From contig NZ_AP023321.1 of assembly GCF_015140235.1 (NCBI RefSeq), positions 2,284,501 through 2,348,500 on the forward strand: a stretch of 64,000 nucleotides of DNA, in the 5' to 3' direction. The stretch comes from Solibaculum mannosilyticum (GTDB taxonomy: Bacteria > Bacillota > Clostridia > Oscillospirales > Acutalibacteraceae). Below are positions 35,017 through 43,378 of this stretch, piece after piece. The notes beneath the pieces are model-generated. The model worked only from the letters and a program-made list of their open reading frames with translations. It made no database searches and was not told the DNA's origin. The number at the start of each line of letters is the position of its first letter. Position 1 is the first letter of the stretch. The translations under genes and the position numbers were made by a program.

Positions 35017-35468
35017 TGGCGGATATCGTTTCTCCAGAAAAGCGCAGTCAGAATATGTCTGCGATACGATCAAAAAACACGAAGCCTGAAGTGTATCTGC
35101 GAAAGCTGCTGTTTGCACAGGGATATCGTTACCGGATTGCAGACAAGTCTGTTCCAGGTCATCCTGATATTTTTCTGCGTAAATACAATACTGCGATTTT
35201 TGTCAATGGTTGCTTCTGGCATCGTCACTCAGGTTGCAAATATGCGTATATGCCAAAGAGCCGCGTGGACTTTTGGCAGAAGAAGTTTGATGACAATGTA
35301 CGACGGGATGCCGCAGTGAAAGCGGAATTGCTGGAGCGTGGCATTAAGTGCCTGATTGTATGGGAATGTACTATTAAGCAGATGATGAAAAATAGATGTC
35401 GAGAAGTAGATGTAATCGAAAAATGTAGCAGTTTTTTTGTTTCTCCAACACTGTTTGAAGAGCTTTAA
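35016..35468 (+). CDS. vsr: Very short patch repair endonuclease
   Basis: 150 residues, full length. Signature MSAIRSKNTKPEVYLRKLLFAQGYRYR, the catalytic VPGHPDIFLRKYNTAIFVNGCFWHRH, and zinc-binding Cys/His. Vsr nicks 5' of the T in T:G mismatches produced by 5-methylcytosine deamination, which protects hosts of Dcm/EcoRII-type methylases. Overlapping start (TGATG) couples it to the restriction gene. Confidence 0.94.
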   Translation: MADIVSPEKRSQNMSAIRSKNTKPEVYLRKLLFAQGYRYRIADKSVPGHPDIFLRKYNTAIFVNGCFWHRHSGCKYAYMPKSRVDFWQKKFDDNVRRDAAVKAELLERGIKCLIVWECTIKQMMKNRCREVDVIEKCSSFFVSPTLFEEL

Positions 35469-35506
35469 AAAACATCTGAGTAAAACTAATGGGGGAGGTG
35501 TGCCGT

Positions 35507-37102
35507 TTGGATAATCAAATAGTCAACCTAACGATTTTTCTTTTTAAGGAATATATACACGAATTTAGCGATTGTCTTAAATCCGCGGCTTCACTTTCTT
35601 CGTCCAAACTTAAAGCCATGTTTGGTTTGGATGGAACAATATACTATTGTGACAGTAGAAAAAAATTCCCGCGATGGAAATCATATTTGGATGAGCTTTC
35701 AGAGGAAACCATAGACATTACAGAAAACACTTCAAATAAAGCAGTCATACTCCTGCGTGTCAGGAATAGAATTATGGCGGTTGTGTTTGGATATGGTCGT
35801 TCATTTCTCAAGGAAGAATGCCTTGAGCGAAATTTTGGACTAAAGGTTGCGCTCAATACGATTGATCCTAACAAAATGCGCAGTATTAACGCAGCCACAA
35901 TTGAAGATATGGTGGTTATCACGCAACGCCAAGCAAGTTATAGTACAACGCAGGATGAATTTGGGCTCAATGTTACGAACGATATTATGAAAGGACTCAC
36001 AGGCGAGCCATACGACCCCATATATGGAAACCATATTAGCGGAAAGGACTCTTTGGTTGTATCTGTCTATATGAAAATGACAGATCTCAAAGAAAAACTC
36101 GAATTGTATTATGACGCTTATAGCGGCAGTCGATACAAAAAAATTGGGTTTGAATGGGTTGACAATGTTGCAGAGATTAGAGATTCTGTTCAGGCGGAAG
36201 CTTTAGATTTCGAATTGGCAGACGCAATAGAAAAGCGCGAAGTCGATCATCTGCATATTGCGCCTCCAGAAACGACTAATTGGGATCGCATTATCGGTTT
36301 TTGCTATTCCGGAATAGGGAAAAAGCTGGATGTGGCTGAAAACTATAATCTTGATCTCGATTTGACTGAGTATATTGAAAAAATCAAAGCAGGGACAAAT
36401 ATATACCAAAAACTCCGTAGAGATAAACTGTATGCAATGAACTCTGATGGTACGCCATTTGTTGTATGCAGTATCTATGCAGCACTCGTATTCCAAACAA
36501 AATACGAAGAGAAGAATTATATTCTTTGCTCCGGAGTTTGGTATTATGTGGAATCTTCTTTCTTCGATCAGGTAAATAGTTTTATCAACACAAAAATTCC
36601 ACTGTCCAATATTGAACTGCCAGATTGTCCATCTGACAAGGACGAAGGCGCATACAATGAAATGGTTGCGGAAAACAATCCAGATTTCTGTTTAATGGAC
36701 AAGAAGTTAATCTCCGTTGAAAACGGTCCAAAGCAAATCGAAGCCTGCGATATTTTTACTCGAGATAAACAATTGATCCATGTAAAAAACAAAGGTCAGT
36801 CTGCACAGTTAAGCCATCTTTTTTCACAAGGAAAGGTGGCTGCCGAATGTTTTGTGAGTGATTTGAATTTCCGCAAGCAGGTTTCAGATATTGCAGCCCA
36901 AAAATTCGGTTCTGAGGTTTTTGACTATAATCAAAAGCCTCAGTCTAATGAATTTGAAATCGTTTATGCAATTATTGATACCAAAGACTCTTCGACAGAA
37001 GCAAAGCTTCCATTTTTTAGCAAGGTGAATTTAATGATCACCGCGCAGGAGTTAGACCGAATGCACTTCAAGTTTTCGATATGTTCTGTACGAAAAGTTT
37101 AG
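35507..37102 (+). CDS. TIGR04141/DUF6119 family sporadically distributed protein
   Basis: 531 residues if translation starts at TTG 35507, eight bases after GGGGGAGG (35491-35498). An in-frame ATG at 35489 precedes that Shine-Dalgarno site and is less likely. The C-terminal half contains IEACDIFTRDKQLIHVKNKGQSAQLSHLFSQGKVAAE, the hallmark of this family, whose members occur patchily in mobile and defence islands. No enzymatic motif is known to me. Its place directly after an EcoRII/Vsr set suggests a defence role, which is inference. Confidence 0.75.
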   Translation: MDNQIVNLTIFLFKEYIHEFSDCLKSAASLSSSKLKAMFGLDGTIYYCDSRKKFPRWKSYLDELSEETIDITENTSNKAVILLRVRNRIMAVVFGYGRSFLKEECLERNFGLKVALNTIDPNKMRSINAATIEDMVVITQRQASYSTTQDEFGLNVTNDIMKGLTGEPYDPIYGNHISGKDSLVVSVYMKMTDLKEKLELYYDAYSGSRYKKIGFEWVDNVAEIRDSVQAEALDFELADAIEKREVDHLHIAPPETTNWDRIIGFCYSGIGKKLDVAENYNLDLDLTEYIEKIKAGTNIYQKLRRDKLYAMNSDGTPFVVCSIYAALVFQTKYEEKNYILCSGVWYYVESSFFDQVNSFINTKIPLSNIELPDCPSDKDEGAYNEMVAENNPDFCLMDKKLISVENGPKQIEACDIFTRDKQLIHVKNKGQSAQLSHLFSQGKVAAECFVSDLNFRKQVSDIAAQKFGSEVFDYNQKPQSNEFEIVYAIIDTKDSSTEAKLPFFSKVNLMITAQELDRMHFKFSICSVRKV

Positions 37103-37192
37103 CGGAGTGCACACCTATAAGTCGTGAAAGCACGAAACACTCCATTCTCATGCACTTAAAAGTATCAACAAAAGATAGGAAGGTAATTATCA

Positions 37193-37537
37193 ATGAAATT
37201 AGATCTGAGGAACAACGCGGCGGCACAAGATATGATACGGATCATCATGAGAGAAAAAAATCTATCGGCGGAGGACGCAGTTGCTTTTGCAGTCAACCGT
37301 GATATGTATCAAAAAATACTTAAAGCGGGCTACGCTTCGATTGCATTCGACCTTTGGGGACATGATAATCCTGAGAGAGTATGGGATGCTCTCTCAACCC
37401 CTGTTCTTGATTTGAAATTTGATAAACTTCAAGAAAATCTTATCGAGGGCATCAGCGAGAAAGAAAGTGTTGACTATGAAACGGCAATATGCTATTTTCT
37501 GATCTTTACTATGGATTATCTTGGATACCATATTTGA
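37193..37537 (+). CDS. Hypothetical protein at the right end of the element
   Basis: 114 residues, ATG preceded by a weak GGAAGG. Helical, acidic, A+T-rich codon use like its left neighbours (MIRIIMREKNLSAEDAVAFAVNRDMYQKILKAGYASIAFDLWGHDNPERVWDALS). No family recognised. It may be a small partner of the preceding gene (91-bp gap). Confidence 0.55.
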   Translation: MKLDLRNNAAAQDMIRIIMREKNLSAEDAVAFAVNRDMYQKILKAGYASIAFDLWGHDNPERVWDALSTPVLDLKFDKLQENLIEGISEKESVDYETAICYFLIFTMDYLGYHI

Positions 37538-37550
37538 CGACCTACGCCGA

Positions 37551-37570
37551 GTGGCAACACAATGGCAACA
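37551..37570 (+). repeat. Right arm-type integrase sites
   Basis: GTGGCAAC, four bases, TGGCAACA, same orientation and spacing as the left copy at 26121-26140. Confidence 0.6.
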
Positions 37571-37669
37571 AAAAATCAGATAACCCAAACTATCTGGATA
37601 ATGAAAACAATAGAAACACTCTGAGCTAAATTCCATAAGCAAATCCGTTTAGAATATAGCTGACAGGAG

Positions 37670-37678
37670 CGAGTGGGA
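37670..37678 (+). repeat. attR core
   Basis: CGAGTGGGA followed by GTAATAG. Read in frame it gives GAG TGG GAG TAA, that is Glu-Trp-Glu-stop, the displaced original C-terminus of guaA. A terminator follows, as would be expected behind guaA in the empty chromosome. Confidence 0.78.
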
Positions 37679-37705
37679 GTAATAGAGACACTGGATCCTT
37701 TTTTT

Positions 37706-37742
37706 AGCCCTTGCTGATATTTTTCATCAGCAAGGGCTTTTT
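37706..37742 (+). terminator. Original downstream terminator of guaA, now separated
   Basis: Stem AGCCCTTGCTGA/TCAGCAAGGGCT with a 9-base loop, T run on the plus strand. It sits 30 bp after attR. Confidence 0.8.
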
Positions 37743-37760
37743 GTCATCCCGGTATCTTTT

Positions 37761-38627
37761 TTACCGGTACTGTAAATAATCAAGAAAGCGCTTTACCGCC
37801 AGGGATGCTGTCTTTTGATCCTTTAACGCCAGTCCAATCTCTCGATATGCAGGTAGATTCAGCTCCTTTGCAGTGATCTTATATGGTACGCGCTTTAATA
37901 TGAGCTGCGGCAGTATGCTGATCCCCAGCCCGCTTTCCACCATCGACATGATAGCATAATCGTCCCAAGTGATAAAATGGATCTTAGGCGTCAAATTGCA
38001 CCGGTCAAAAATTTCCGATACCTCCGCCTTTCCCCCTTTTTCAAGCAACAGAAACGGCTCATCACAGAGAGCCGCCACAGGTACCTTTTCATAAGCTGTC
38101 AATGGATGATGTTCTGGAAAAACAGCCATCAATTTATCCTGTTCCAAAAAGATCGTCTTAAGCTCGGGATGTGTCGGAAGCCGAAGAAATCCACAATCCA
38201 CTCGTCCCTCTTGGATCCAGCCCTCAATTTCTGTATAATCGCCTAACAGCAATTCATAATCTATGTTAGGATAATCCTTTTGAAACTCCCGGATGATGTT
38301 GGGGAGCCAATGCGTGGCCACGCTTGAAAACGTCCCGATGCGTATGAGCCCTGATTGCAGGCCGTTGAGTTCGTCCACCTGCATTTGTAATTTCTCGTAT
38401 TCTGTAACGAGGCTCTTGGCATAAGGCAGTAATTTCAGTCCGTCGGAAGTCAATTTTATCCCGCTTTTTCCCCGTTCCAGCAAAACCACTTTCCACTCTT
38501 TTTCAAGATCCCCGATCATACGGCTGATCCCCGATTGCGAATAATGAAGCTTTTCTGCGGCTTTGGTAAAGCTGCCGTATTCCACAGTCTTTACAAACGA
38601 CATGTATTTCTGAATATTTGTATCCAT
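37761..38627 (-). CDS. LysR-family transcriptional regulator
   Basis: 288 residues. N-terminal winged helix (YMSFVKTVEYGSFTKAAEKLHYSQSGISRMIGDLEKEW) and a periplasmic-binding-like effector domain (IRIGTFSSVATHWLPNIIREFQ). Faces leftwards with no co-directional neighbour; the gene it controls is not evident. Complete. Confidence 0.9.
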   Translation of the reverse strand: MDTNIQKYMSFVKTVEYGSFTKAAEKLHYSQSGISRMIGDLEKEWKVVLLERGKSGIKLTSDGLKLLPYAKSLVTEYEKLQMQVDELNGLQSGLIRIGTFSSVATHWLPNIIREFQKDYPNIDYELLLGDYTEIEGWIQEGRVDCGFLRLPTHPELKTIFLEQDKLMAVFPEHHPLTAYEKVPVAALCDEPFLLLEKGGKAEVSEIFDRCNLTPKIHFITWDDYAIMSMVESGLGISILPQLILKRVPYKITAKELNLPAYREIGLALKDQKTASLAVKRFLDYLQYR

Positions 38628-38754
38628 TGCTTTACCATCCCTCTCTCTCTGAAATCATCCTATTTTTATACCATAATTATAGCAAAACAATCGTATCGGT
38701 GGTATAATAAGTTTTTATAAAGATTCTCATTCGGCTTTTCTTTTACAGGCATCA

Positions 38755-38800
38755 AAAACAAAAAGTGGCGAACATCCGGTCCCTGGTGTTCGCCACTTTT
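38755..38800 (-). terminator. Terminator of the HxlR gene
   Basis: Stem AAAAGTGGCGAACA/TGTTCGCCACTTTT with a 12-base loop, immediately after the stop codon; T run on the minus strand. Confidence 0.85.
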
Positions 38801-39136
38801 TTACTTTGCAGATGCTTGATACCCTTCTCCCCAATCCCTCATAGCGTCCAGAATCGGCTTGAGGCTTCTTCCCAGCTCTGTCAGGGAATACTCTACTTTG
38901 GGAGGTACTTGTGCGTAAACTTCTCGGTGAACCAATCCATTTTCCTCCATCGCCCGGAGCTGTGTTGTCAGCACTTTCTGCGAAACACTCCCAATGGATT
39001 TTTTTAATTCACCAAATCTCTTTGTCCCAGGCAATAGGTCCCGTAGGATCAGAACCTTCCACTTATCCCCGATAAGCGTTAATGTGGTCTCCACTGGACA
39101 AGCCGGCAATTCCCTTTTCACTGGTTGTACTGCCAT
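38801..39136 (-). CDS. HxlR-family winged-helix regulator
   Basis: 111 residues: [62 protein letters not shown] is the complete HxlR/MarR-like DNA-binding domain, including the N-terminal Cys. It is divergent from the iron-sulfur flavoprotein gene at 39294 and probably controls it from the shared 157-bp region. Confidence 0.9.
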   Translation of the reverse strand: MAVQPVKRELPACPVETTLTLIGDKWKVLILRDLLPGTKRFGELKKSIGSVSQKVLTTQLRAMEENGLVHREVYAQVPPKVEYSLTELGRSLKPILDAMRDWGEGYQASAK

Positions 39137-39293
39137 ATTATGACCCCCAGATACAGAAATCCTATGGTTTCTTTTTGTAACTATGGCACTTTATTGTGCG
39201 TACTTTACTTATCGGCACTATATCCTTATCCTATCATTAGGCGATATACGCTGTCAAGAACATTCAAAAAAGCATGCCAAAGGAGACTTTCAT

Positions 39294-39908
39294 ATGAATG
39301 CACAAACATGTTTGCAGTTGCTGCGGGAGATAAAAGATGCGGCATTTGCCACGGTGGACGAGAATGGAATCCCACAGGTCCGGATCATCGACGTCATGCT
39401 GGTGGAGGAGGATGCGCTCTATTTTTGTACGGCTCGTGGAAAGGATTTCTTCCGCCAGCTGATTCAAACCGGACAAGTGGCCATTACCGGCATGAATCGT
39501 GATTTCCAGATGATCCGTCTTCACGGCAAGGTCCAAAAGCTCCCTGATCAGAAAAAATGGATCGATCGTATTTTCCAGTACAACCCCTCGATGAACCATG
39601 TCTATCCCGGTGAAAGCCGTTACATCTTGGAGCCTTTCTGTATCACAACAGGCCAAATTGAATTTTTTGATCTGGGGAAACAGCCTATCTACCGCCAAAG
39701 CCTGTCCATCGGCCAGTCCTGCAGTGAAAAGAAAGGGTTTACCATAACAGATTCCTGCATCGGCTGCGGCCACTGCAGTATCGTCTGTCCGCAACACTGC
39801 ATTTGTGAAGGCAGTCCTTATACCATTGAGCAGAGCCACTGTCTGCATTGCGGCCTTTGTGCAGAACAATGTCCATCCCTTGCCATAAAAAGAAAACGAG
39901 AGGTGTAG
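39294..39908 (+). CDS. Flavin-binding PPOX-type protein with two C-terminal 4Fe-4S clusters
   Basis: 204 residues from the ATG at 39294 behind AAAGGAGA. Residues 1-140 form a pyridoxamine-5'-phosphate-oxidase-like split barrel that binds FMN or F420-type flavin (AAFATVDENGIPQVRIIDVM). The C-terminus has CIGCGHCSIVCP and CLHCGLCAEQCP, a two-cluster ferredoxin domain. Likely an electron-transferring flavoprotein reductase of unknown substrate, under control of the divergent HxlR protein. It ends 2 bp before the ABC transporter gene. Confidence 0.85.
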   Translation: MNAQTCLQLLREIKDAAFATVDENGIPQVRIIDVMLVEEDALYFCTARGKDFFRQLIQTGQVAITGMNRDFQMIRLHGKVQKLPDQKKWIDRIFQYNPSMNHVYPGESRYILEPFCITTGQIEFFDLGKQPIYRQSLSIGQSCSEKKGFTITDSCIGCGHCSIVCPQHCICEGSPYTIEQSHCLHCGLCAEQCPSLAIKRKREV

Positions 39909-39910
39909 TC

Positions 39911-41458
39911 ATGCTGCAGGATATGTGGTCCACTTTCTGGGAAAGAAATGATTTTTTCCTTGGCCTTCTTTGGGAACATGTCGAAATCTCACTGATCGCC
40001 ATTGCAATCGCCATCCTATTGGGCGGCCTGGCCGGCATCCTGATCAGCGAGTACCAAAGGTCTTCAAAGCTGACTCTAGGCGTCATCAACTTTCTCTATA
40101 CCATTCCATCCATTTCCATGCTGGGTTTCTTGATCCCGTTCTCCGGAGTGGGGAATACAACCGCCGTTATCGCCCTCACGGTATACGCTTTACTCCCCAT
40201 GGTCCGCAACACCCACACCGGTATCACCCATGTCGACCCCATCCTGCTGGAGGCCGCCAAAGGCATGGGCAGCACAAGGCTCCAGATCCTCTTCCGGATC
40301 AAACTTCCTTTGGCCATGCCGGTTATCATGTCGGGGATCCGCAATATGGTGACCATGACCATCGCCCTTGCGGGTATCGCTTCCTTCATTGGAGCAGGCG
40401 GCCTGGGCGTAGCCATCTACAGGGGGATTACAACCAACAACGCCGCGATGACTATGGTGGGAAGCCTCTTGATTGCTCTGTTGGCCCTTGTTGTGGATTT
40501 TGTCCTTGGCTTTCTCGAGAAAAGGATGAAAATGCACAGTGCAGCATCCCAAAAAAACAATCGGATTATGGCAGCCGTCGCGCTGTTTGCTTGTCTGGCT
40601 GTGATTGGCTCAACCATGTTCCAGTCTAGGCCAGAGGATACCCTCCATATTGCTACCAAACCCATGACGGAACAATATATTCTCGGCGAGATGCTGGATA
40701 TCTTAATTGAACAGGATACCGATTTAAACGTGGAGTTGACCCAAGGTGTGGGCGGGGGCACTTCCAACATCCAACCGGCCATGGAAAACGGTGAGTTCGA
40801 TCTGTACCCCGAGTATACCGGTACCGCATGGAACATGGTGCTCAAGAAAGATTCTCTGTACACCGAAGATCTGTTTGACTCCATGCAGCAGGAGTACAAA
40901 GACCGTCTCCAGATGCAGTGGGCGGGGATGTACGGATTTAACAATACCTATGGTCTGGTGGTGCGCCGTGAAGTCGCACAGCAATACAATTTAAAGACCT
41001 ATTCCGATTTGAAAAAGGTCGCCGGTCAGCTGATCTTTGGCGCGGAATACGATTTCTTCGAGCGTGAGGACGGCTATGACGCCTTGTGTGACGCCTACGG
41101 TCTGACCTTTAAAGAGACCATGGACCTGGACATCGGCTTAAAATACCAAGCCATCAACCAGGGGAAAATCGACGTCATGGTCATCTTCACCACGGACGGC
41201 CAACTCAGTGTTTCCGACGTTGCCGTACTGGAGGACGACAAGGGTTTTTATCCCTCCTATCTCTGCGGTAATGTCGTCCGCAGTGAGGTACTCGACCAGC
41301 ACCCAGAACTCCGTGATGTGCTTCAGACGATGTCTTATTCTATTACAGATAGTGAAATGTCACAGATGAATTACCAAGTGGAATCAGAAGGAAAAGAACC
41401 TAGAGCAGTGGCTGAGCAATTCCTGCGGGAAAAGAATCTCCTAAATGAGGTGAAGTGA
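39911..41458 (+). CDS. Glycine betaine/choline-type ABC transporter, fused permease and substrate-binding protein
   Basis: 515 residues. Residues 1-220 are an OpuCB/ProW-like permease with about six membrane helices and the EAAKGMGSTRLQILFRIKLP coupling loop. Residues 230-515 form an OpuCC/ProX-like binding domain exposed outside (IATKPMTEQYILGEMLDILIEQ...VGGGTSNIQPAMENGEFDLYPEYTGTAW). Fusions of this type import quaternary amines such as betaine, carnitine or choline. The stop overlaps the ATPase gene (GTGATG). Confidence 0.9.
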   Translation: MLQDMWSTFWERNDFFLGLLWEHVEISLIAIAIAILLGGLAGILISEYQRSSKLTLGVINFLYTIPSISMLGFLIPFSGVGNTTAVIALTVYALLPMVRNTHTGITHVDPILLEAAKGMGSTRLQILFRIKLPLAMPVIMSGIRNMVTMTIALAGIASFIGAGGLGVAIYRGITTNNAAMTMVGSLLIALLALVVDFVLGFLEKRMKMHSAASQKNNRIMAAVALFACLAVIGSTMFQSRPEDTLHIATKPMTEQYILGEMLDILIEQDTDLNVELTQGVGGGTSNIQPAMENGEFDLYPEYTGTAWNMVLKKDSLYTEDLFDSMQQEYKDRLQMQWAGMYGFNNTYGLVVRREVAQQYNLKTYSDLKKVAGQLIFGAEYDFFEREDGYDALCDAYGLTFKETMDLDIGLKYQAINQGKIDVMVIFTTDGQLSVSDVAVLEDDKGFYPSYLCGNVVRSEVLDQHPELRDVLQTMSYSITDSEMSQMNYQVESEGKEPRAVAEQFLREKNLLNEVK

Positions 41459-42261
41459 TGATGGCAACGGCAATCGAATTTAAAAATGTAAAAAAATCAT
41501 ACGGCTCCAAAGTGGTCTTGGATGAATTCTGTCTATCGGTTTCACAAGGTGAATTCGTCACCATCATTGGATCCTCAGGCTGCGGGAAGACAACCGTACT
41601 GAAAATGGTCAATGGTCTGATTCAGCCATCCGGCGGCGATATCCTAATCAATGGACAATCCATACGGCAGATGGATATGATCGCGCTGCGCAGAAATATC
41701 GGATACGCCATTCAGGGCAGCGTCCTGTTCCCCCACATGACGGTGGAACAAAATATCTCTTATGTCCCCAGCCTGCTCAACAAAAAGGATAAACAAAAGA
41801 CCAAATCAGCCGTCAGCAAATGGATGCGCATCGTGGGACTGGACGAGGAACTGAGAGGCCGGTATCCTTATGAGCTTTCCGGCGGACAGCAGCAAAGAGT
41901 GGGCATCGCCAGGGCTTTGGCCGCGTCTCCCGACATTCTCCTGATGGACGAGCCTTTCGGCGCAGTAGACGAAATCACACGCGGGCAGCTTCAAGATGAA
42001 CTGCACCAGATTTACCACAAGACCGGTATTACCGTGCTGTTTGTAACCCATGATATCTCGGAAGCTCTGAAGCTCGGGACAAAAATATTGGTGATGGATC
42101 AGGGAAAAATCCAGCAGTACGGCACGCCCCAGGAACTTCTTCAGCATCCTGCCACTCCGTTTGTCGATCATCTGGTGGAAAAGGAACGGCGTTATTGCCG
42201 CATGCCGGAAGAACAATTGATCCATTGTCAATACAGCGGCGTAAATGATTCATCAACCTGA
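41458..42261 (+). CDS. OpuA/OpuCA-type ABC transporter ATP-binding protein
   Basis: 267 residues from the ATG at 41458; another ATG follows at 41461 and either could be used with GAGGTG at 41447-41452. Walker A GSSGCGKTT, signature LSGGQQQRVGIARALA, Walker B ILLMDEPFGAVDE and the switch His in TVLFVTHDISEA. It lacks the CBS pair found in OpuAA/OpuCA of Bacillus. It powers the fused permease/binding protein encoded just upstream. Confidence 0.92.
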   Translation: MMATAIEFKNVKKSYGSKVVLDEFCLSVSQGEFVTIIGSSGCGKTTVLKMVNGLIQPSGGDILINGQSIRQMDMIALRRNIGYAIQGSVLFPHMTVEQNISYVPSLLNKKDKQKTKSAVSKWMRIVGLDEELRGRYPYELSGGQQQRVGIARALAASPDILLMDEPFGAVDEITRGQLQDELHQIYHKTGITVLFVTHDISEALKLGTKILVMDQGKIQQYGTPQELLQHPATPFVDHLVEKERRYCRMPEEQLIHCQYSGVNDSST

Positions 42262-42428
42262 TGGGCAATCCTATACAGAGCTGTCTCTTTCAGCAGAAGA
42301 TGTTTGCTATGGCTCCCTCTTTTATTCCATCTGTTTTTCTCATGATATTTATGAAAAATATCCGCTTTTCTACTGGACAAGGATATGCTACACTGTAGAT
42401 ACAGACGATAAAGAGGGAGCAGTCCAGA

Positions 42429-43319
42429 ATGCATAACACCGTTAACAAAGCATATGCAGCCTATATCGCCGCCCTGCTGTTATTTGGTTCCAACGGCGTG
42501 GTGGCGAGCTATATTTCTCTTAGTAGTACGGAAATCGTCTTTTGGAGAACATTTATCGGCAGTTTATCGCTGTTAACCATCTTTAAGCTGACAAGGCAAA
42601 AAGTAAGCGTTTTACGAGACAGAAGACAATTCCTATTTCTCGTTGTATCCGGCGCGGCCATGGGGGCAAGCTGGATGTTTCTCTACGAAGCCTACCAGCA
42701 GATAGGTGTCAGTATGGCGTCTTTGGCCTATTATTGCGGCCCGGTCCTGGTGATGGCGGCCTCCCCTCTTTTATTTCACGAAAGGCTCACTTGGCCCAAA
42801 ACAACGGGTTTCCTCACGGTTGTCTGCGGTGTCTTGCTGGTGAATTTCCAGGCTGTCCAACAAGAGAATATGGGATGGGGTCTGTTTTGCGGCGCTATGT
42901 CGGCTGTTCTGTACGCTGTGATGGTCATCTTTAACAAGAAGGCTCACCGTATTACCGGTCTTGAAAATTCTATGTTCCAGCTTTTGACCGGTTTTTTGAC
43001 TGTGGCTGTCTTCCTGGGCTGTAAGCAGGGATTTTTCTTCTCCATCCGTAGCAGTGATCTGTTTCCCATCTTGATCCTGGGCCTATTTAACACCGGATTG
43101 GGCTGTTATTTTTACTTCTCCTCCATCAGACAGCTCCCCGTGCAGACAGTGGCTATCCTTGGATATTTCGAACCTATGTCGGCTGTTATTTTCTCCGTCC
43201 TGTTCCTGGGGGAAATCATGCAGCCTCTTCAACTCCTGGGCGCTATGCTGATCCTCGGCGGAGCTGTATTCGGAGAATGCGCTTTTTCTCACAGGGATCC
43301 TATATTTCATCGTAAATAA
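42429..43319 (+). CDS. EamA/DMT-superfamily transporter
   Basis: 296 residues with ten hydrophobic segments arranged as two EamA repeats (N-terminal AAYIAALLLFGSNGVVASYISLSSTEIVFWR; second repeat from about residue 150). Such proteins export amino acids, metabolites or drugs; the substrate is unknown. It is a single gene closed by a strong terminator. Confidence 0.85.
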   Translation: MHNTVNKAYAAYIAALLLFGSNGVVASYISLSSTEIVFWRTFIGSLSLLTIFKLTRQKVSVLRDRRQFLFLVVSGAAMGASWMFLYEAYQQIGVSMASLAYYCGPVLVMAASPLLFHERLTWPKTTGFLTVVCGVLLVNFQAVQQENMGWGLFCGAMSAVLYAVMVIFNKKAHRITGLENSMFQLLTGFLTVAVFLGCKQGFFFSIRSSDLFPILILGLFNTGLGCYFYFSSIRQLPVQTVAILGYFEPMSAVIFSVLFLGEIMQPLQLLGAMLILGGAVFGECAFSHRDPIFHRK

Positions 43320-43366
43320 AAAGGAAAAGGCCATGGCGACGAAGACCATGGCCTTTTCCTTTTTAT
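43317..43366. terminator. Strong bidirectional terminator
   Basis: Long stem AAAAAGGAAAAGGCCATGG/CCATGGCCTTTTCCTTTTT with a short loop, between the convergent DMT and epimerase genes. Confidence 0.9.
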
Positions 43367-43378
43367 CATTGAGTCATA

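Larger units (their letters stand above)
26051..37678 (+). mobile_element. 11.6-kb integrative mobilizable element in guaA
   Basis: Bounded by the direct repeat CGAGTGGGA within guaA-derived sequence at both ends and by paired TGGCAAC arm-type sites just inside (26121-26140, 37551-37570). It encodes a repressor, an excisionase-like HTH, a tyrosine integrase, a RepA-like ATPase, a small possible MobC-like protein and a MobV relaxase with oriT. The cargo is a restriction-modification, Vsr and DUF6119 block. There are no conjugation (type IV secretion) genes, so transfer would need a helper. The cargo from about 32.6 kb is clearly more A+T-rich than the chromosome. Confidence 0.85.

Noticed and set aside
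35489-35506. ATG at 35489 as start of the DUF6119 gene
   Set aside because: The GGGGGAGG ribosome binding site lies after this ATG; TTG 35507 is correctly spaced.
37081-37302. 73-codon frame overlapping the DUF6119 end and the 37193 gene
   Set aside because: It covers the intergenic gap and runs out of frame through the 37193 gene, has no ribosome binding site and no recognisable features.
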